Below, piece after piece: positions 22,244-32,734 of a stretch of DNA of 64,000 bases; the first letter of the stretch is position 1, and the number at the start of each line of letters is the position of its first letter. The notes beneath the pieces were generated by a model. That model made no database searches. It worked only from the letters and a program-made list of their open reading frames with translations, and was not told the DNA's origin. Source of the stretch: Plectosphaerella cucumerina (taxonomy: Eukaryota; Ascomycota; Sordariomycetes; Glomerellales; Plectosphaerellaceae); contig JAGPXD010000002.1 in the NCBI GenBank assembly GCA_020746995.1, positions 2,852,001 to 2,916,000 of the forward strand, read 5' to 3'. The position numbers and the translations under genes were made by a program.

Positions 22244-23398
22244 ATGGCCACTACCAGCGGCGCAGACCACAACGGCTTCGCGCCGGTCACGGCAGAGAAG
22301 GACTTCCAGCCCACCACGAGCAACGGCTATGCTCACGGCGCCGGCCACGACCAGCACCATGAGCTTGCTAACGGCCATGGCCACGGCAACTTTGGACACC
22401 AGCTCCACCCCAGCTACAGCAACAACGTGCCGGCTCTCGCCTTTGGTGGTGCCCTGCAGCCAGGTGTCTGGAGGCCTTACGAGCACCGCAAGTTCGCCAA
22501 CCCGGCACCCCTGGGCCTCTGTGCCTTTGCCCTGACGACCTTTGTTCTGTCCGCCGTCAACCTCCACGCCCGCGGCGTCACCGCCCCCAACATCGTCGTT
22601 CCTCTGGCGTTTGCCTACGGCGGCCTCGTTCAGCTTTTGGCTGGCATGTGGTATGTTCAACACCTCAACTCAAATCATCTTGTTTTTTTTATGCTCGGCA
22701 ATGGAATGGTCCTTGTTGAGGGTGGGGTTATTCCCCGCCCATGGAGGACTCGGGTTCCTATCACTGCCTGGCATCATTCTCTGGCCATGCATTATCAGTC
22801 GAAGAGGAACACCTTGCTAATTGCTTATCCAGGGAGATGGCTGTGGGTAACACCTTCGGCGCCACTGCCCTGTCGTCATATGGCGGCTTCTGGATCGGTA
22901 AGCCCATCACACCACCAGCTCCAACGGGAACCTGTTCACTAACCGAACGCAGCCTACGCCCTCCTTCAGACCCCCCAGCCCTGGCAGATCCTGTCCGCCA
23001 CGGACGGTCCTTACTCCTCAGACCCCGCCGATATCCAGTCGGCCATTGGTTTCTTCCTGACCGGCTGGTTCATCTTCACCACCATCCTGCTGCTGTGCAC
23101 GCTCAAGTCGACTGTGGCCTTCTTCTCCCTGTTCTTCACCCTTGACCTGGCCTTCCTGTTCCTCTCGTGCGAGAGCTACGCCGCCAGCATGGGCCATGAG
23201 TCCGCCGCTCGCGGTCTTCAGATCGCCGGAGGCACCTTCGGCATGCTTGCCGCCTTCTTGGCTTGGTACAACGCTCTCGCTGGTCTGCAGGACAACAGCA
23301 ACAGCTTCTTCAGGGTGCCTGTCATTCACATGCCGTGGTCTGACATGGGCCAGGAGCTGAAGAAGAAGAAGAGCCGCCGCAACGATGAGGATGCGTAA
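22244..23398 (+). CDS. GPR1/FUN34/YaaH family acetate transporter
   Basis: Exons 22244-22650, 22833-22897 and 22953-23398 give 305 residues; the first intron is 182 nt, long for this window. A His/Gly-rich cytosolic N-terminus (about 70 residues) precedes FANPAPLGLCAFALTTF, which contains the NPAPLGL family signature. Six membrane segments follow, with YGGFWIAYALL, FLTGWFIFTTILLLCTLK and FFSLFFTLDLAFLFLSCESY clearly hydrophobic; the C-terminus is basic (KKKKSRRN). Relatives are the acetate permeases Ady2 of yeast and AcpA of Aspergillus, which import acetate and possibly ammonium by proton symport at the plasma membrane. Expected to serve growth on acetate or acid/ammonia signalling. The next gene is 414 bp downstream on the same strand. 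Confidence 0.93.
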
Positions 23399-23812
23399 GG
23401 GTGTACTTGCCAGGATGCAGCTGCTCGCATTGGGAAGGATCATGTCTTTCGGGGCTTGGAGATTGTCGGGACATTGAAATGTGCTTATTCTACATATTCA
23501 GCGCGCGCATGGTGGAGTATCGGAATTATCGAACGTTTCACAGTTCTCATCGAATATGGTCGCTGCCATCATGTTTGTGACTGGAGTCAGGGCGACCCCA
23601 AAGCGTCGACTTGGAGAATGAGGGGTCATTTTCGGTAAGCCCCTCACGATGAGGGGGCGACCGTCGTCACGCTTGCTCACCGGCGTCTGACCACTTCCAT
23701 CGCCGTCATACGACACGAAAAGTCGCCTGATCTAACCATCCTCAGTTACTTATTTCATTCCATTCCGGCAATTGCATCGCTGCTTGCCCTGAATCTTGCC
23801 ACCAAACGTGAG
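23399..23812. other. Intergenic region
   Basis: Terminator of the acetate transporter and promoter of the fumarate reductase. No other feature seen. Confidence 0.4.
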
Positions 23813-25411
23813 ATGCTGCGAATTCGACGGCTGATACTCACACTCATTATCGGCATCACCGCAATCTCAATTGGCATGCTTTGCAACAGAATCTTGTGCC
23901 ATCCGACGACCCTACGAACAATCTTGAATCGGCCTTTCACGTCCACATCCATCAAGATGGCCATTCCCAGCACCGGTAACAGGCCAGTCATCATCGTAGG
24001 CTCCGGCCTAGCGGGCCTCGCTGCTGCACACGAGGCACTCAAGGCCGGCGGATCGGTACGGATGCTTGACCGGGCACCAAAGCCAGGCGGGAACAGCATC
24101 AAGGCATCCTCCGGGATCAACGGGGCCAACACACGCTTCCAAGCAGCCCAGGGAATTGACAGCGACACCCAATTCTACCCCGACACGATCAAATCAGCAG
24201 GAAAGCGCTTCACCGAGTGGCAGCAGAACTCTGCGACAGCGATCGACCGAGAGAAGCTCATCACGAAGCTCACCACCGAGTCTGCAGCTGCGGTGGAGTG
24301 GCTCAATGGTGAGATCGGCGTTGATCTGAGCGTCGTGGCGACACTGGGCGGGCACTCGCTCCCCAGGACGCATCGTGGGGCCGGAAAACTGCCGCCAGGA
24401 GCCGCCATCGTGACGACCCTCCTCAAGAAGCTCGGAGAGAACCCGTCGTTCCAGCTCACCACATCCGCTGAGGTGACCTCGCTAGACATCTCCGAAGGCC
24501 AGGTTCGCGGCGTACACTTCACCCACAAGGATGGCGAGTCAGCCCCTGCTGAGTCGCACCTCCAAGGCCCCGTTGTCTTCGCCGCCGGCGGTTTCGCGGG
24601 GGACGCACACGGCCTGCTGGCCAAGTACCGTCCCGACCTCGCGGGGATTCCTTCGACCAACGAGGCTCGCGCGGCATCTCATGGCATCCTCTCTGCGGTC
24701 GACGCCGAGCTTGTCGACATGGACAGCGTTCAGATTCACCCCACGGGCTTTGTGGACCCCAAAGATCCAACGTCGCAGTACAAGTTTCTCGCGGCCGAGA
24801 TGCTGCGAGGCGAAGGCGGCATTCTTCTAGCACCCGATGGCAAACGCTTTATCGATGAGCTGCAGACCAGAGAGGTCGTCAGCCGTGCCATCATGGGTCT
24901 GGCACCAAAGGAGGAACCTGACAGCGACATCCGGCAATGGGGTATTAGGATCCTTCTTGACCCTGGCGCATGCGAGGCGGCCGGCTCCCACCTCGGCTTC
25001 TACCTGTTCAAAGGACTTGTCGAGAAGAAGAAGGTGAGAGAGCTCGATCCAGCGGTCATCGAGACCGTCGATGCATATGCGCGGGCTGTCGCGGAGAACA
25101 AGGATGACCTAGGTCGTAGGACGTTCGGGCACTGGCGGCTGAAGTCCGGGGAGGGCAACCGGGGGGAAGAGGTGTACATCGGGACTGTCACGCCCATCAT
25201 CCACTTCACCATGGGCGGTGTAGCTTTCAACGAACAGGCGGAGGTGCTGCGGCGAGACGGAGAGGGGAAGCTGGTCCCCATTCCAGGTCTGTGGGCGGCG
25301 GGTGAAATCACCGGCGGGATCCACGGGGACAACAGGCTGGGCGGATCTTCGCTTCTTGAATGCGCTGTGTTCGGACGCGAAGCGGGACGGCAAGCGGCTG
25401 GGCTGGTTTGA
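23813..25411 (+). CDS. FAD-dependent fumarate reductase (Osm1/Frd1-like)
   Basis: Intronless, 532 residues. Residues 7-22 are hydrophobic (LILTLIIGITAISIGM) and the first 48 are rich in basic and hydroxyl residues; a second in-frame ATG at 23957 (residue 49) starts just before the flavin fold VIIVGSGLAGLAAAHEA. SSGINGANTRFQ, VQIHPTGFVDP, EMLRGEGGILL and AAGEITGGIHGDNRLGGSSL are the conserved FAD/fumarate-site blocks of soluble fumarate reductases. No cytochrome b5 domain is present, unlike some filamentous fungal forms. It reduces fumarate to succinate with FADH2, reoxidising cofactors under low oxygen or during oxidative protein folding. The two starts could give a targeted and a cytosolic form, as in yeast Osm1; that is inference. 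Confidence 0.92.
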   Translation: MLRIRRLILTLIIGITAISIGMLCNRILCHPTTLRTILNRPFTSTSIKMAIPSTGNRPVIIVGSGLAGLAAAHEALKAGGSVRMLDRAPKPGGNSIKASSGINGANTRFQAAQGIDSDTQFYPDTIKSAGKRFTEWQQNSATAIDREKLITKLTTESAAAVEWLNGEIGVDLSVVATLGGHSLPRTHRGAGKLPPGAAIVTTLLKKLGENPSFQLTTSAEVTSLDISEGQVRGVHFTHKDGESAPAESHLQGPVVFAAGGFAGDAHGLLAKYRPDLAGIPSTNEARAASHGILSAVDAELVDMDSVQIHPTGFVDPKDPTSQYKFLAAEMLRGEGGILLAPDGKRFIDELQTREVVSRAIMGLAPKEEPDSDIRQWGIRILLDPGACEAAGSHLGFYLFKGLVEKKKVRELDPAVIETVDAYARAVAENKDDLGRRTFGHWRLKSGEGNRGEEVYIGTVTPIIHFTMGGVAFNEQAEVLRRDGEGKLVPIPGLWAAGEITGGIHGDNRLGGSSLLECAVFGREAGRQAAGLV

Positions 25412-25534
25412 AGTGCGGATGAGGGAATTGATGCCATCGCGACAGAACTTTGGAGACCCACCGCACAACCGAGAAAGCAGTGCCTGGGCCCTAACATGCG
25501 CCGGAACTCAGAAATCATTATACAAGGAAGACAA

Positions 25535-25605
25535 GCATTGCTGGTTTAGTGGTAAAATTCTCCGTTGCCATCGGGGAGCCCTGGGTTCGATTCCCAGGCA
25601 ATGCA
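25535..25605 (+). tRNA. tRNA-Gly (GCC)
   Basis: 71 nt, intronless. Acceptor GCATTGC pairs with GCAATGC, the D arm contains GGTTTAGTGGTAAAATTC, the anticodon stem CTCCG pairs with CGGGG around loop TTGCCAT (anticodon GCC at 25567-25569), and T arm CTGGG-TTCGATT-CCCAG is canonical. The discriminator is A. A run of five T follows about 30 nt downstream. Confidence 0.95.
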
Positions 25606-25962
25606 TTCCACCGGGCCTCAGGTCCTCGATTCACTTTTTGCAACTTTCCCTGTTCATTCTGACTTGAAGATTTTGACCAGGGATGCATTGTTTTTTGAAT
25701 TACGGCCAGAATTCAGACGTCAAGATGGCTGGGCGGGCAGTTGCAGCACAGCGCCAAGCGAGTTTTGACGATCCGCGGATCAACATCACCCTGAAGTTTC
25801 ACCGTATGACACATCGCCGAAGGATCGAGCTGCAGCAATCCGTCTGGGCATGAAAGGCGATGCGCCAATAGCATGCTACTTCCCCGCGGTTGGAAACATG
25901 GGGTTCCAAATATATAGGCCAGGTGCAGCTCTCTGCAATGCTGCGAGGGAACCCCTCAGCAC
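25606..25962. other. Promoter region of SDR gene
   Basis: Contains the T run after the tRNA, a 12-bp palindrome at 25770, and a TATATA element at 25911-25916, about 50 bp before the reductase ATG. No gene. Confidence 0.45.
25770..25781. promoter_or_regulatory. CCG/CGG palindrome upstream of SDR
   Basis: Perfect palindrome GATCCGCGGATC, an everted CCG-CGG pair of the type bound by Zn2Cys6 proteins. It lies about 180 bp upstream of the reductase ATG. Its regulatory role is inference. Confidence 0.35.
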
Positions 25963-27161
25963 TTGCTCAATCACACCCTCGAAAACATGGTCTTCGACAA
26001 TCCAGCTGTGCCCAAGGGCTCAGCCGTCCTTGTCACCGGTGTTAATGGTTTCCTCGGGTCGCATGTGGCGGACCAATTCCTACGACATGGGTACAAGGTC
26101 CGCGGAACGGTCCGAGACGCGGAAAAGTCTGCCTGGGTGCATGATGCCTTCGCACGGCAGTATGGCGCCGGCCAATTCGAGCTTGTCGCCGTCCCCGCGA
26201 TGGAGGCCGATGGAGCGTTTGATCAGGCTGTCAAAGGTGAGGCCCTGTCCAATCCCGAGAGGCATGGTAGTGTCGCTGACTTGGCCACAGGGGTCAGCAT
26301 CTTCGTGCACACGGCAGCCTTCATGATCTTCAACAATGACCCCGAAAAGGTCATCCCCATCACCGTCAATGGCGCTCTCAACGCCCTAAAGGCTGCATAC
26401 TCTGAACCGACGATGAAGCGGTTCGTGTTGACGTCGTCGTCATCGGCGTCGATAGGCCTGCTTGACAGCGGTGGTACCGTGACCGAAGAGACGTGGAACG
26501 ACAAGGCCGTTGAGAAGGCCTGGTCTGGGCCGCCTTACGAACCGTACCGCCCCATCATCGTCTATGAGGCGAGCAACGTACAGTCGGAACGAGCTGTGTG
26601 GAAATTCCACGAGGATAACCGGGCCTCCCGTCCGGACTTGGACGTCAACACAAGTGAGTGACTCGCTTGACTGATCAGGCGTGGGCTAACAAGCATAGTT
26701 GTGCCAAACTTCATTCTCGGACGCAGCATCGACGCTGCAAACCAGGGGTACCGGACGAGTAGCGGCATGGTTCGGTCTCTTTGGAACGGCGAGGATCGAC
26801 CCATTCTCGCCTCGGTCAAAGCCCGTGAGACAGACCTTCCGCCATGTTTTGGTGCAAAGCTGACCATGAGCTAGAATACTTTGTCAACGTTGAGGATGCG
26901 GCGCTTCTTCATGTAGCTGCTGGAGTCCTGCCTCAAGTCCGCAGCCAGAGGATTTTCGCCTTTGGTGGGAAGTTCTGCTGGGACTGGATCCTGGCCATCA
27001 TGAGGAAGATCGAGCCTGGTCGCAAGCTACCTGCTGACTTTTCGGGGGGTGAGGATCAGACAGAAATCGTGCCGCGAGCCAAAGCTGAGGAACTTTTGCG
27101 AGAGATGGGTCGGCCTGGATGGACGAATTTAGAGGATACCATTGCACAGAATGTTGAGTGA
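25963..27161 (+). CDS. Extended SDR, aldehyde/ketone reductase-like
   Basis: Exons 25963-26236, 26291-26653, 26699-26824 and 26875-27161 give 349 residues. AVLVTGVNGFLGSHVADQFL is the N-terminal NAD(P)-binding TGxxGxxG motif, and VRGTVRD is the usual cofactor-selecting strand of dihydroflavonol-reductase-like enzymes. FVLTSSSSASI supplies the Ser region. The catalytic block reads YEASN (Tyr183, Asn187), where YxxxK is expected: the lysine codon is AAC. FILGRSIDAANQG, YFVNVEDAALLHVAAG and GRPGWTNLED follow as in fungal aldehyde reductases of this family. The first intron is 54 nt with no stop, so its retention would keep the frame. A Zn2Cys6 gene converges from the right with only 172 bp between stops. 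Substrate unknown. Confidence 0.85.
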
Positions 27162-27333
27162 TGCATAGACGCAAGAGAGTCCAGAATGAGAACTCCAGTT
27201 TCTATAATCCTTTGACCGGCTGTCTAATGTGACCAATGTCTCAACCTCTAATAAGATGATGCGCCAGACTCCGGAGCATCCCCAGTCGCTTCTAATGTCC
27301 AGATCATACTTACTTCCAAGCCCCCACCCGTTC

Positions 27334-29918
27334 TTACAACCTTCCAAGAGAAGACACATCGGGTACACTCTGCAAGATGTCCATTCCTTGATCAATATCG
27401 AGATTGTGAAAGAGAGATTCGTTCCCAGGGTTTCCCATGGCGCCCAACGGCGGCATGCCCAGTGACTGGATGTAGGCGTCAAACTCCTCGAAGCTGTTGT
27501 CCTGGGGAGCGGCCCTTCTTGACGCCATGATATCCGTGTACTGCAGAGCGGCATCGTGAAACATCTTGGACTGTCGATACATGCGCGCGGTGGCGGCCGA
27601 GAAGTGCTGTGCCGATTCGAGCGACCTGACGAACCCATCGAGAAGGGCCAGGTCACTCGGGTCTCCGGCCTCGATGAGGTGGCAGAAGACGACGATGAAG
27701 GGGACGAAAGGGTTATAAAGGATGGTCCTGGAGACATCCGACTGTTAGCTGGGGTCTTAATTTACTGATAGGGGCGATGTGTCCATACCAGTTGACGTAA
27801 ATGTCAATGTAGTGCCCCTTTTCCAATCCGATACACTCAATGAACTGCTGATGTCTTTGGAGACCAGTCCGGGCCGTGCTGATGCACTCGGCCGAGAAAT
27901 TCGTCGATGTCCCGTCGTCAGGGGGCATGGCTTTTAGGATCAGAGTCAGAATCGAGAGGAAGAGGACCTCCTCCGAGAAGAAGACAAGCTCGACTTGATG
28001 CCCAGTTCTTGTCTTCCACGCACTATTCGTTTCGCTCTCGGTCTAAGATGGTCAGCTTCGTGATGAGGGATTTGGGCTCCCTTGAATCCGCTCACACTGT
28101 ATCCTACTTCGCCATTCGTGTACAGCGCCTTTGCCTCAGCAGCGAGAGACAACGCCCACGCCGATCGTGAGGCCTGTGGCTCCGAAAGCGCAGCTGGGCT
28201 GTAAAGCATTTTGTAAACTCGACCTTGTATGCTGGACAGCTTGATCCAGCGGATGGTGCACGAGTAGTACGGCTTGCAGTCGACTTGTTCCAGGTCCGGA
28301 AGGGGCAACGTGATGTCGTAGTCGGAGACAGACGATGATCGACCCAGTCGCAGTGAGAGTCCTTTTTCGGTGCTATAGAGGGACCAAAATATCCATGACT
28401 TTTGCTTTCGAATCAAAGGCGTGTCGTTCTTGCTGGAGGATGCTCGGTGGTATCCTGCCGAAATGCACATCTGCATGGCTGTCGTGACTAGGGCCCAGGC
28501 GGCTGAAGCTTTGGAGGATTTCATGCAGTGGTTGACCTGACTTGATCAGCTGGTAGCTTCAACGGCCTTGGAGAGGCCACTCACTCCTACGAGTAGGGCA
28601 AGGCAGTAGTCGATAGTGTTGGGCATGTGTATCGGTAGACGTGACAGGGCTGTCTCGAGGTTTGCCTCGCAGATGGTCATGTGCTGGCGGAGGACTTCCC
28701 GCTTGGACTCATCCTCTTCGAGAAGGATACTGCGGAGAAAGACGTCGATGAGACCGCCGTTGACGATAATGAAGTCGGCTGCGCTGTAACCGCCGCCGGG
28801 GAAGTACACTTTGCGAGTGTAGCCGATGAAGTCCTCGGCCTTCATGTACATGTGGAATCCGACATCTTCGAACTGTGGGTTGGCTTCGCGAGGCCGCCAT
28901 GTCAGCAACTGAGAATCGCAATGTCATCACCCGAAGTAGCAATGCTCACTCTTCATAAGCTGCAGCACGGCCATGACAGACTGAATCGGAGGCATTGGGT
29001 TCTCCTCGAGGGAAGGCACAGCGTGCGGGTCTGGTCGGGCAAGTCTGTAAGTCGTTTCATAGGCGTTGGACTCGACTTTATGCGACTCGAGGAGCTGTTG
29101 CAAGGCTTCAAGGGTAGAGGCCATCTCGGGCGAGAAAGTCTCGAGCGGTGCGGTGCTGACGGCCCTCTCGATCAAGCTGTTGGCAAAGGCTGTATGTGCT
29201 GATAGTGACGACTCGCCCTCGAACTGAGCTTGTGATGGTATCGCCGCTGACGTCGTCGAGCATGGCGAGGGGGCTTGAACGGCTTCGCTGGCCGCTCTTG
29301 AGAAGGTCGGGTTCATGGAAGGGTGGGAGGAGCCGGCAGGAGAGGCATCGTTGGCGGTCAGTCTGCTCAGCAGCTTGACAATCTGGTTGGTCTGTTCCTG
29401 TATCGTATCGATTTTTTTCTCGCTGCCGTGAGGTCAGCCGGCGAGAAGGGTGTTTGGGTTTGAAAACATACTACTGGCTGGTGATGTGTATTCTCTGAGC
29501 CTTAACCGTTGATCTCTTACGGGGTTCGTAGTTGCAGGACAACCCTGCCTTGGAGCAGTTTGAACAGGGAACTTTGCGGTCGCAGGCGATCTAGACACGG
29601 CGTATGTGTCAGTATCAAGCTAGAAACCTATGGTCGTTCCTTGTCATCTGAGGAGCACCTTTCGCTGCCGGCACGACTGACACTGCAAGTGAAAAGTCAG
29701 CAAGGCCAAGACATGGACGCCAGCCAGGTCAGCCCCAGAGCATACCGCCTGCAGAGTGCATGGCAGCCTTGCCGCGGGCCGACCCCTCGGGAACTCACCG
29801 CAAGGCGGATGATACGCTGCTGAAGGCCCGGCTGATTGGTCTCGGGGCGCTGATGTGACTGCTGGGCCTCACCCTCAATGTCGGATTCCCCGCTCTCCCC
29901 TGAAAGACTCGACGCCAT
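27334..29918 (-). CDS. Zn2Cys6 transcription factor
   Basis: Multi-exon gene on the minus strand. The start at 29918 (MASSLSGESGES) leads to an acidic, Gln-rich stretch. Splicing then assembles the binuclear zinc cluster CQSCRQRK-IACDRKVPCSNC-SKAGLSC, with one intron before the first Cys and one inside the cluster after RQRK, followed by the basic linker EPRKRSTVKAQR and a probable dimerisation helix (KIDTIQEQTNQIVKLLSRL). The centre shows the fungal transcription-factor domain style, with SAGYHRASSSKN and KQKSWIFWSLYSTEKGLSLRLGRSSS-type blocks. The C-terminus holds FDAYIQSLGMPPLGAMG and ends at SSLGRL. Intron borders in the middle are approximate. Nuclear DNA-binding regulator; the adjacent convergent reductase is a possible target. 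An inverted CGG-type repeat lies 140 bp upstream of its ATG. Confidence 0.88.
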
Positions 29919-30668
29919 GACGGGATTTCGATGCCGTTCACTGCAGGTCGCGAGATTCAATGATTCGATCCGGAGACCGAAGGTGTGCGGCCCGGAAGGC
30001 AATATATTGGAATGGTTGGCAGTTGTGGTATGGCTGCCTGCTCGTTTCCGACGAGGCCGGAGGCCGAGGATGTCCGGCCTCCGCGCGCAGCCTCTCCTAG
30101 CTTTCGAACGCTGAGACTGGCTCCTGACTCGTCGGTCTGGGCATCAACCAGTCCAAGCTTGTCAAAAATAGGTCCCAGGTCCTAAGCCAGATCGGGCACA
30201 GGTCGGCAGCGGCTTGCTGTGCACACATTTCGGCTGGTCCAGCCAGATCGTCCAGCGGCGGGCAGTGCTTGAGCCTTGGAGCCATTGCTTGCCACCCCCC
30301 TTTCCTTAGCCCCCTTCTTCCCGCACCCCCAACCTCTCAACACGAGGTGGGTCCCTGCGCCGCGCTGAACTGCCGTGGTTGAAACAATCGCATTGGAAAT
30401 TTGGAGGTTGCCTGGTCAATGCAAAGGAAGGGGTCACGGACCTGATGGTCAGGATGAGGCCGCCATGCGCTGACGAAGCGGCACCTTGGCCTGTCATCCC
30501 CGGCTGATCACAATCAAAACGCGGGGCACCATGTTATCGTCGCCACGACTGGATGAAGTTTATGTTCCCTAATTAATACGACCGGCGCCCCAAAAGATGA
30601 GCAAAATTACATGCAAGAAGTATCCCCCCGTTTGCGAAATGAAACGATCCCATCCCAAAATGGATTGA
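29919..30668. other. Upstream region of Zn2Cys6 gene
   Basis: Promoter of the Zn2Cys6 gene and the 3' end of the GPI-protein gene. Holds the inverted repeat at 30058-30083. No gene. Confidence 0.4.
30058..30083. promoter_or_regulatory. Inverted repeat upstream of Zn2Cys6 gene
   Basis: Nine-base arms CGGAGGCCG and CGGCCTCCG are separated by 8 nt, about 140-165 bp upstream of the regulator ATG. It could be a self-binding site; not testable here. Confidence 0.35.
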
Positions 30669-31530
30669 TTAGTAGGCCATCAGGAGAGCGCCCAGGCCAA
30701 CAACGGCACCGAGGATGGCGCCGCCGAAGGTGCTCGCCGCGCCGCTGTCCGGCACCTGTGACGCCTCCGAGTCGTCGCTGGACGTTGTGGAGGCCGAAGG
30801 ACGGCGAGTGACGGTTGTCCTGGTGGAGGTACCGTTGGTGGTAGCCGTGTGGGTAGAAACGGCATCATCTAGGTCGACTTGTGTTAGTAGAGAGATCCTG
30901 ATGAGGAGCGCAGGGGGTTGTGGTGTGGCTTACCCGAGCTGCTGGCAACCCCGGTCACGGTAGATGAGGCGGGGGCGGAAGATGCGGAGCCGGAAGCCGT
31001 GCTGACGACGGTGGTGACCGAGACGGAAGCCGACGGCGTCACGGTGGCAGTGGCAGTGACAGTGGCCGACGCAGAGGCCGAGCCGGCAGATGTGGCGGCG
31101 GTGCCGGTGGCCGAGGAGAGACCGGTAGCAGCGCTGCCGTCACCCGAGATGGGGAACTGGAGGCTGTAGTTGATGTCGGCGCCGTCCTCGATCTCGAAGG
31201 CGTACTGGCCCGTCTCGAGGTTGGTGGGAACGGTCCAGGTGAAGGACTGTCCGGTCTGGCCGCCTGAGGGGAAGATGGTTAGTCGACAATCATGGCGAGG
31301 GAGGTTGGGACGATGGCCGTACTTGTGATCTCCTGGACAGTGACGAGGGCGTCCGAGGGGCCAGTCTTCAGACGGAGAGTGACGGGACCGCTGGCCTCAG
31401 CCCACTCGATGGTGAAGGGCTCGCCGGGGACGAGGTTGTATTCCGAGTTGGTCAGCTGGACGGCCTGTGCCAGCGCGGCGAGGGCGGCGACGAGAGTTGC
31501 GATGGTGAGCCTGGCCATTTTGGGCGACAA
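30669..31530 (-). CDS. Ser/Thr-rich GPI-anchored Kre9/Knh1-like protein
   Basis: Exons 31530-31323, 31263-30934 and 30868-30669 give 245 residues (241 if the second ATG is used, which leaves a cleaner signal peptide, MARLTIATLVAALAALAQA). The mature N-terminus, about 75 residues (NSEYNLVPGEPFTIEWAEAS, then GQSFTWTVP and ETGQYAFEIED), is the Ig-like Kre9/Knh1 N-terminal domain found in fungal cell-surface proteins. A Ser/Thr/Ala-rich region of about 100 residues follows, with many TVT, SAS and TATA runs, suited to O-glycosylation. The tail has DSGAAS ahead of a hydrophobic stretch (FGGAILGAVVGLGALLMAY), a GPI attachment signal. Expected at the plasma membrane or in the wall. No catalytic residues; function in wall glucan organisation is only inferred from the family. 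Confidence 0.88.
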
Positions 31531-32734
31531 GAAGCAGCTGATTATTGAGCGAATGTGTGTCTGATTCGAGGTACTGCGTTTGAACGGACGGTGCTGTTGC
31601 GAGAGCGAAAGTGAGCCGACAATTCGAGGAAACGAGTGAGTGCTGGCGAGTTGAAGAAGGCAAGATGCCCTCGCGTTTCTGGGAATAGGGGGTGCCGTCT
31701 CATATAAACAAGCCCTCCCCCGCTCTGATCACGTTTGTTTTTCATTCCAGCGCTTGGGGACGCGACGCAGAGTTGGCACCGTCGCCGACTACTGCCGTCG
31801 GGGCGCAGGAACACCATCAGCCGCTGTCTCCACCCCCATTCCAACGCACGGGATCCAATTACACTACCACCTAGCTCTCTTAGCGCTCAGGGGCTGGCGT
31901 TGCTGCGCTTCCTCGGGCGCCGAACCACTCGAAGCACTGATGCACTGCCCAAGTCCACGCCATGCGTGACGTCAGGTACATCAACACCACAGAGCGGCTG
32001 GAATGGTGGCGGTTTGGGGCTGCTGACCGTGCTCGGCTTTTCTTCTGCGTTCTCTCGCTTCCATAGCCCCAGGTGCAAGGGATGCCATTGGGACGGCCCA
32101 GACAAGCAAAAGCCATCACTCGGAATGGCCAAGGCTGGTGGGCCGGGTGACAGGAGAGCCAAAAAGACGGGATCGCCGGGCGCTGACCGAACTCACCGAG
32201 CGCCGGCGCCTGACCGACCCCCAGTCCAGCCCCTTGGCTCCAGGGTCCACAGCCCACCCGCCCTTCTTCCCGTGAACGCACCGTACAAGTACTGTCCTGC
32301 CCCTGAAGCTAAGCCGACGCCGCCCTTTCGGTCTTTTCGGTGTCCGGACGGCTCATGGCCATCGCACCTAAACCCAACAGCGCCTCATAAAGGGGACCCT
32401 GGGAGCCATACAAGTCACCATGCGAGGCCCACAGCAGCCGCCGAGCCTCATGAATCCGCCATTACGGACCCGGCGCTGACCCGGGACGGAGATGCAGGAC
32501 CCCCGGGATGCGGTCTACAGCTTACATGGAGACAACGATCCCCTTGGGCGGGCTTGACGGCCTCCGATGGCCAAGCTTTCATCGCTCCCTCGTGTCAACA
32601 CATCTTCATTCTTCCATCTGCAAGACGCCCTACTCCCTATCGGTTCTCGGACATCCAGCACGCCTTTGCCCGATCTTCCAATCCTGGCCTAGCATTCTCG
32701 CGGCCCTTCCGCTAGCTCCGCAGCGTCAGGCGAC
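31531..32734. other. Divergent promoter region before chitin synthase
   Basis: Upstream of the GPI gene (-) and the chitin synthase (+). It holds a long plus-strand open frame (31735-32715) that I judge non-coding. Chitin synthase genes often have long leaders. No recognised element. Confidence 0.4.

Noticed and set aside
31735..32715. Plus-strand open frame of 326 codons before the chitin synthase
   Set aside because: Pro/Arg/Ser-rich without any motif, overlaps alternative frames, and sits where the promoter and leader of the chitin synthase belong.
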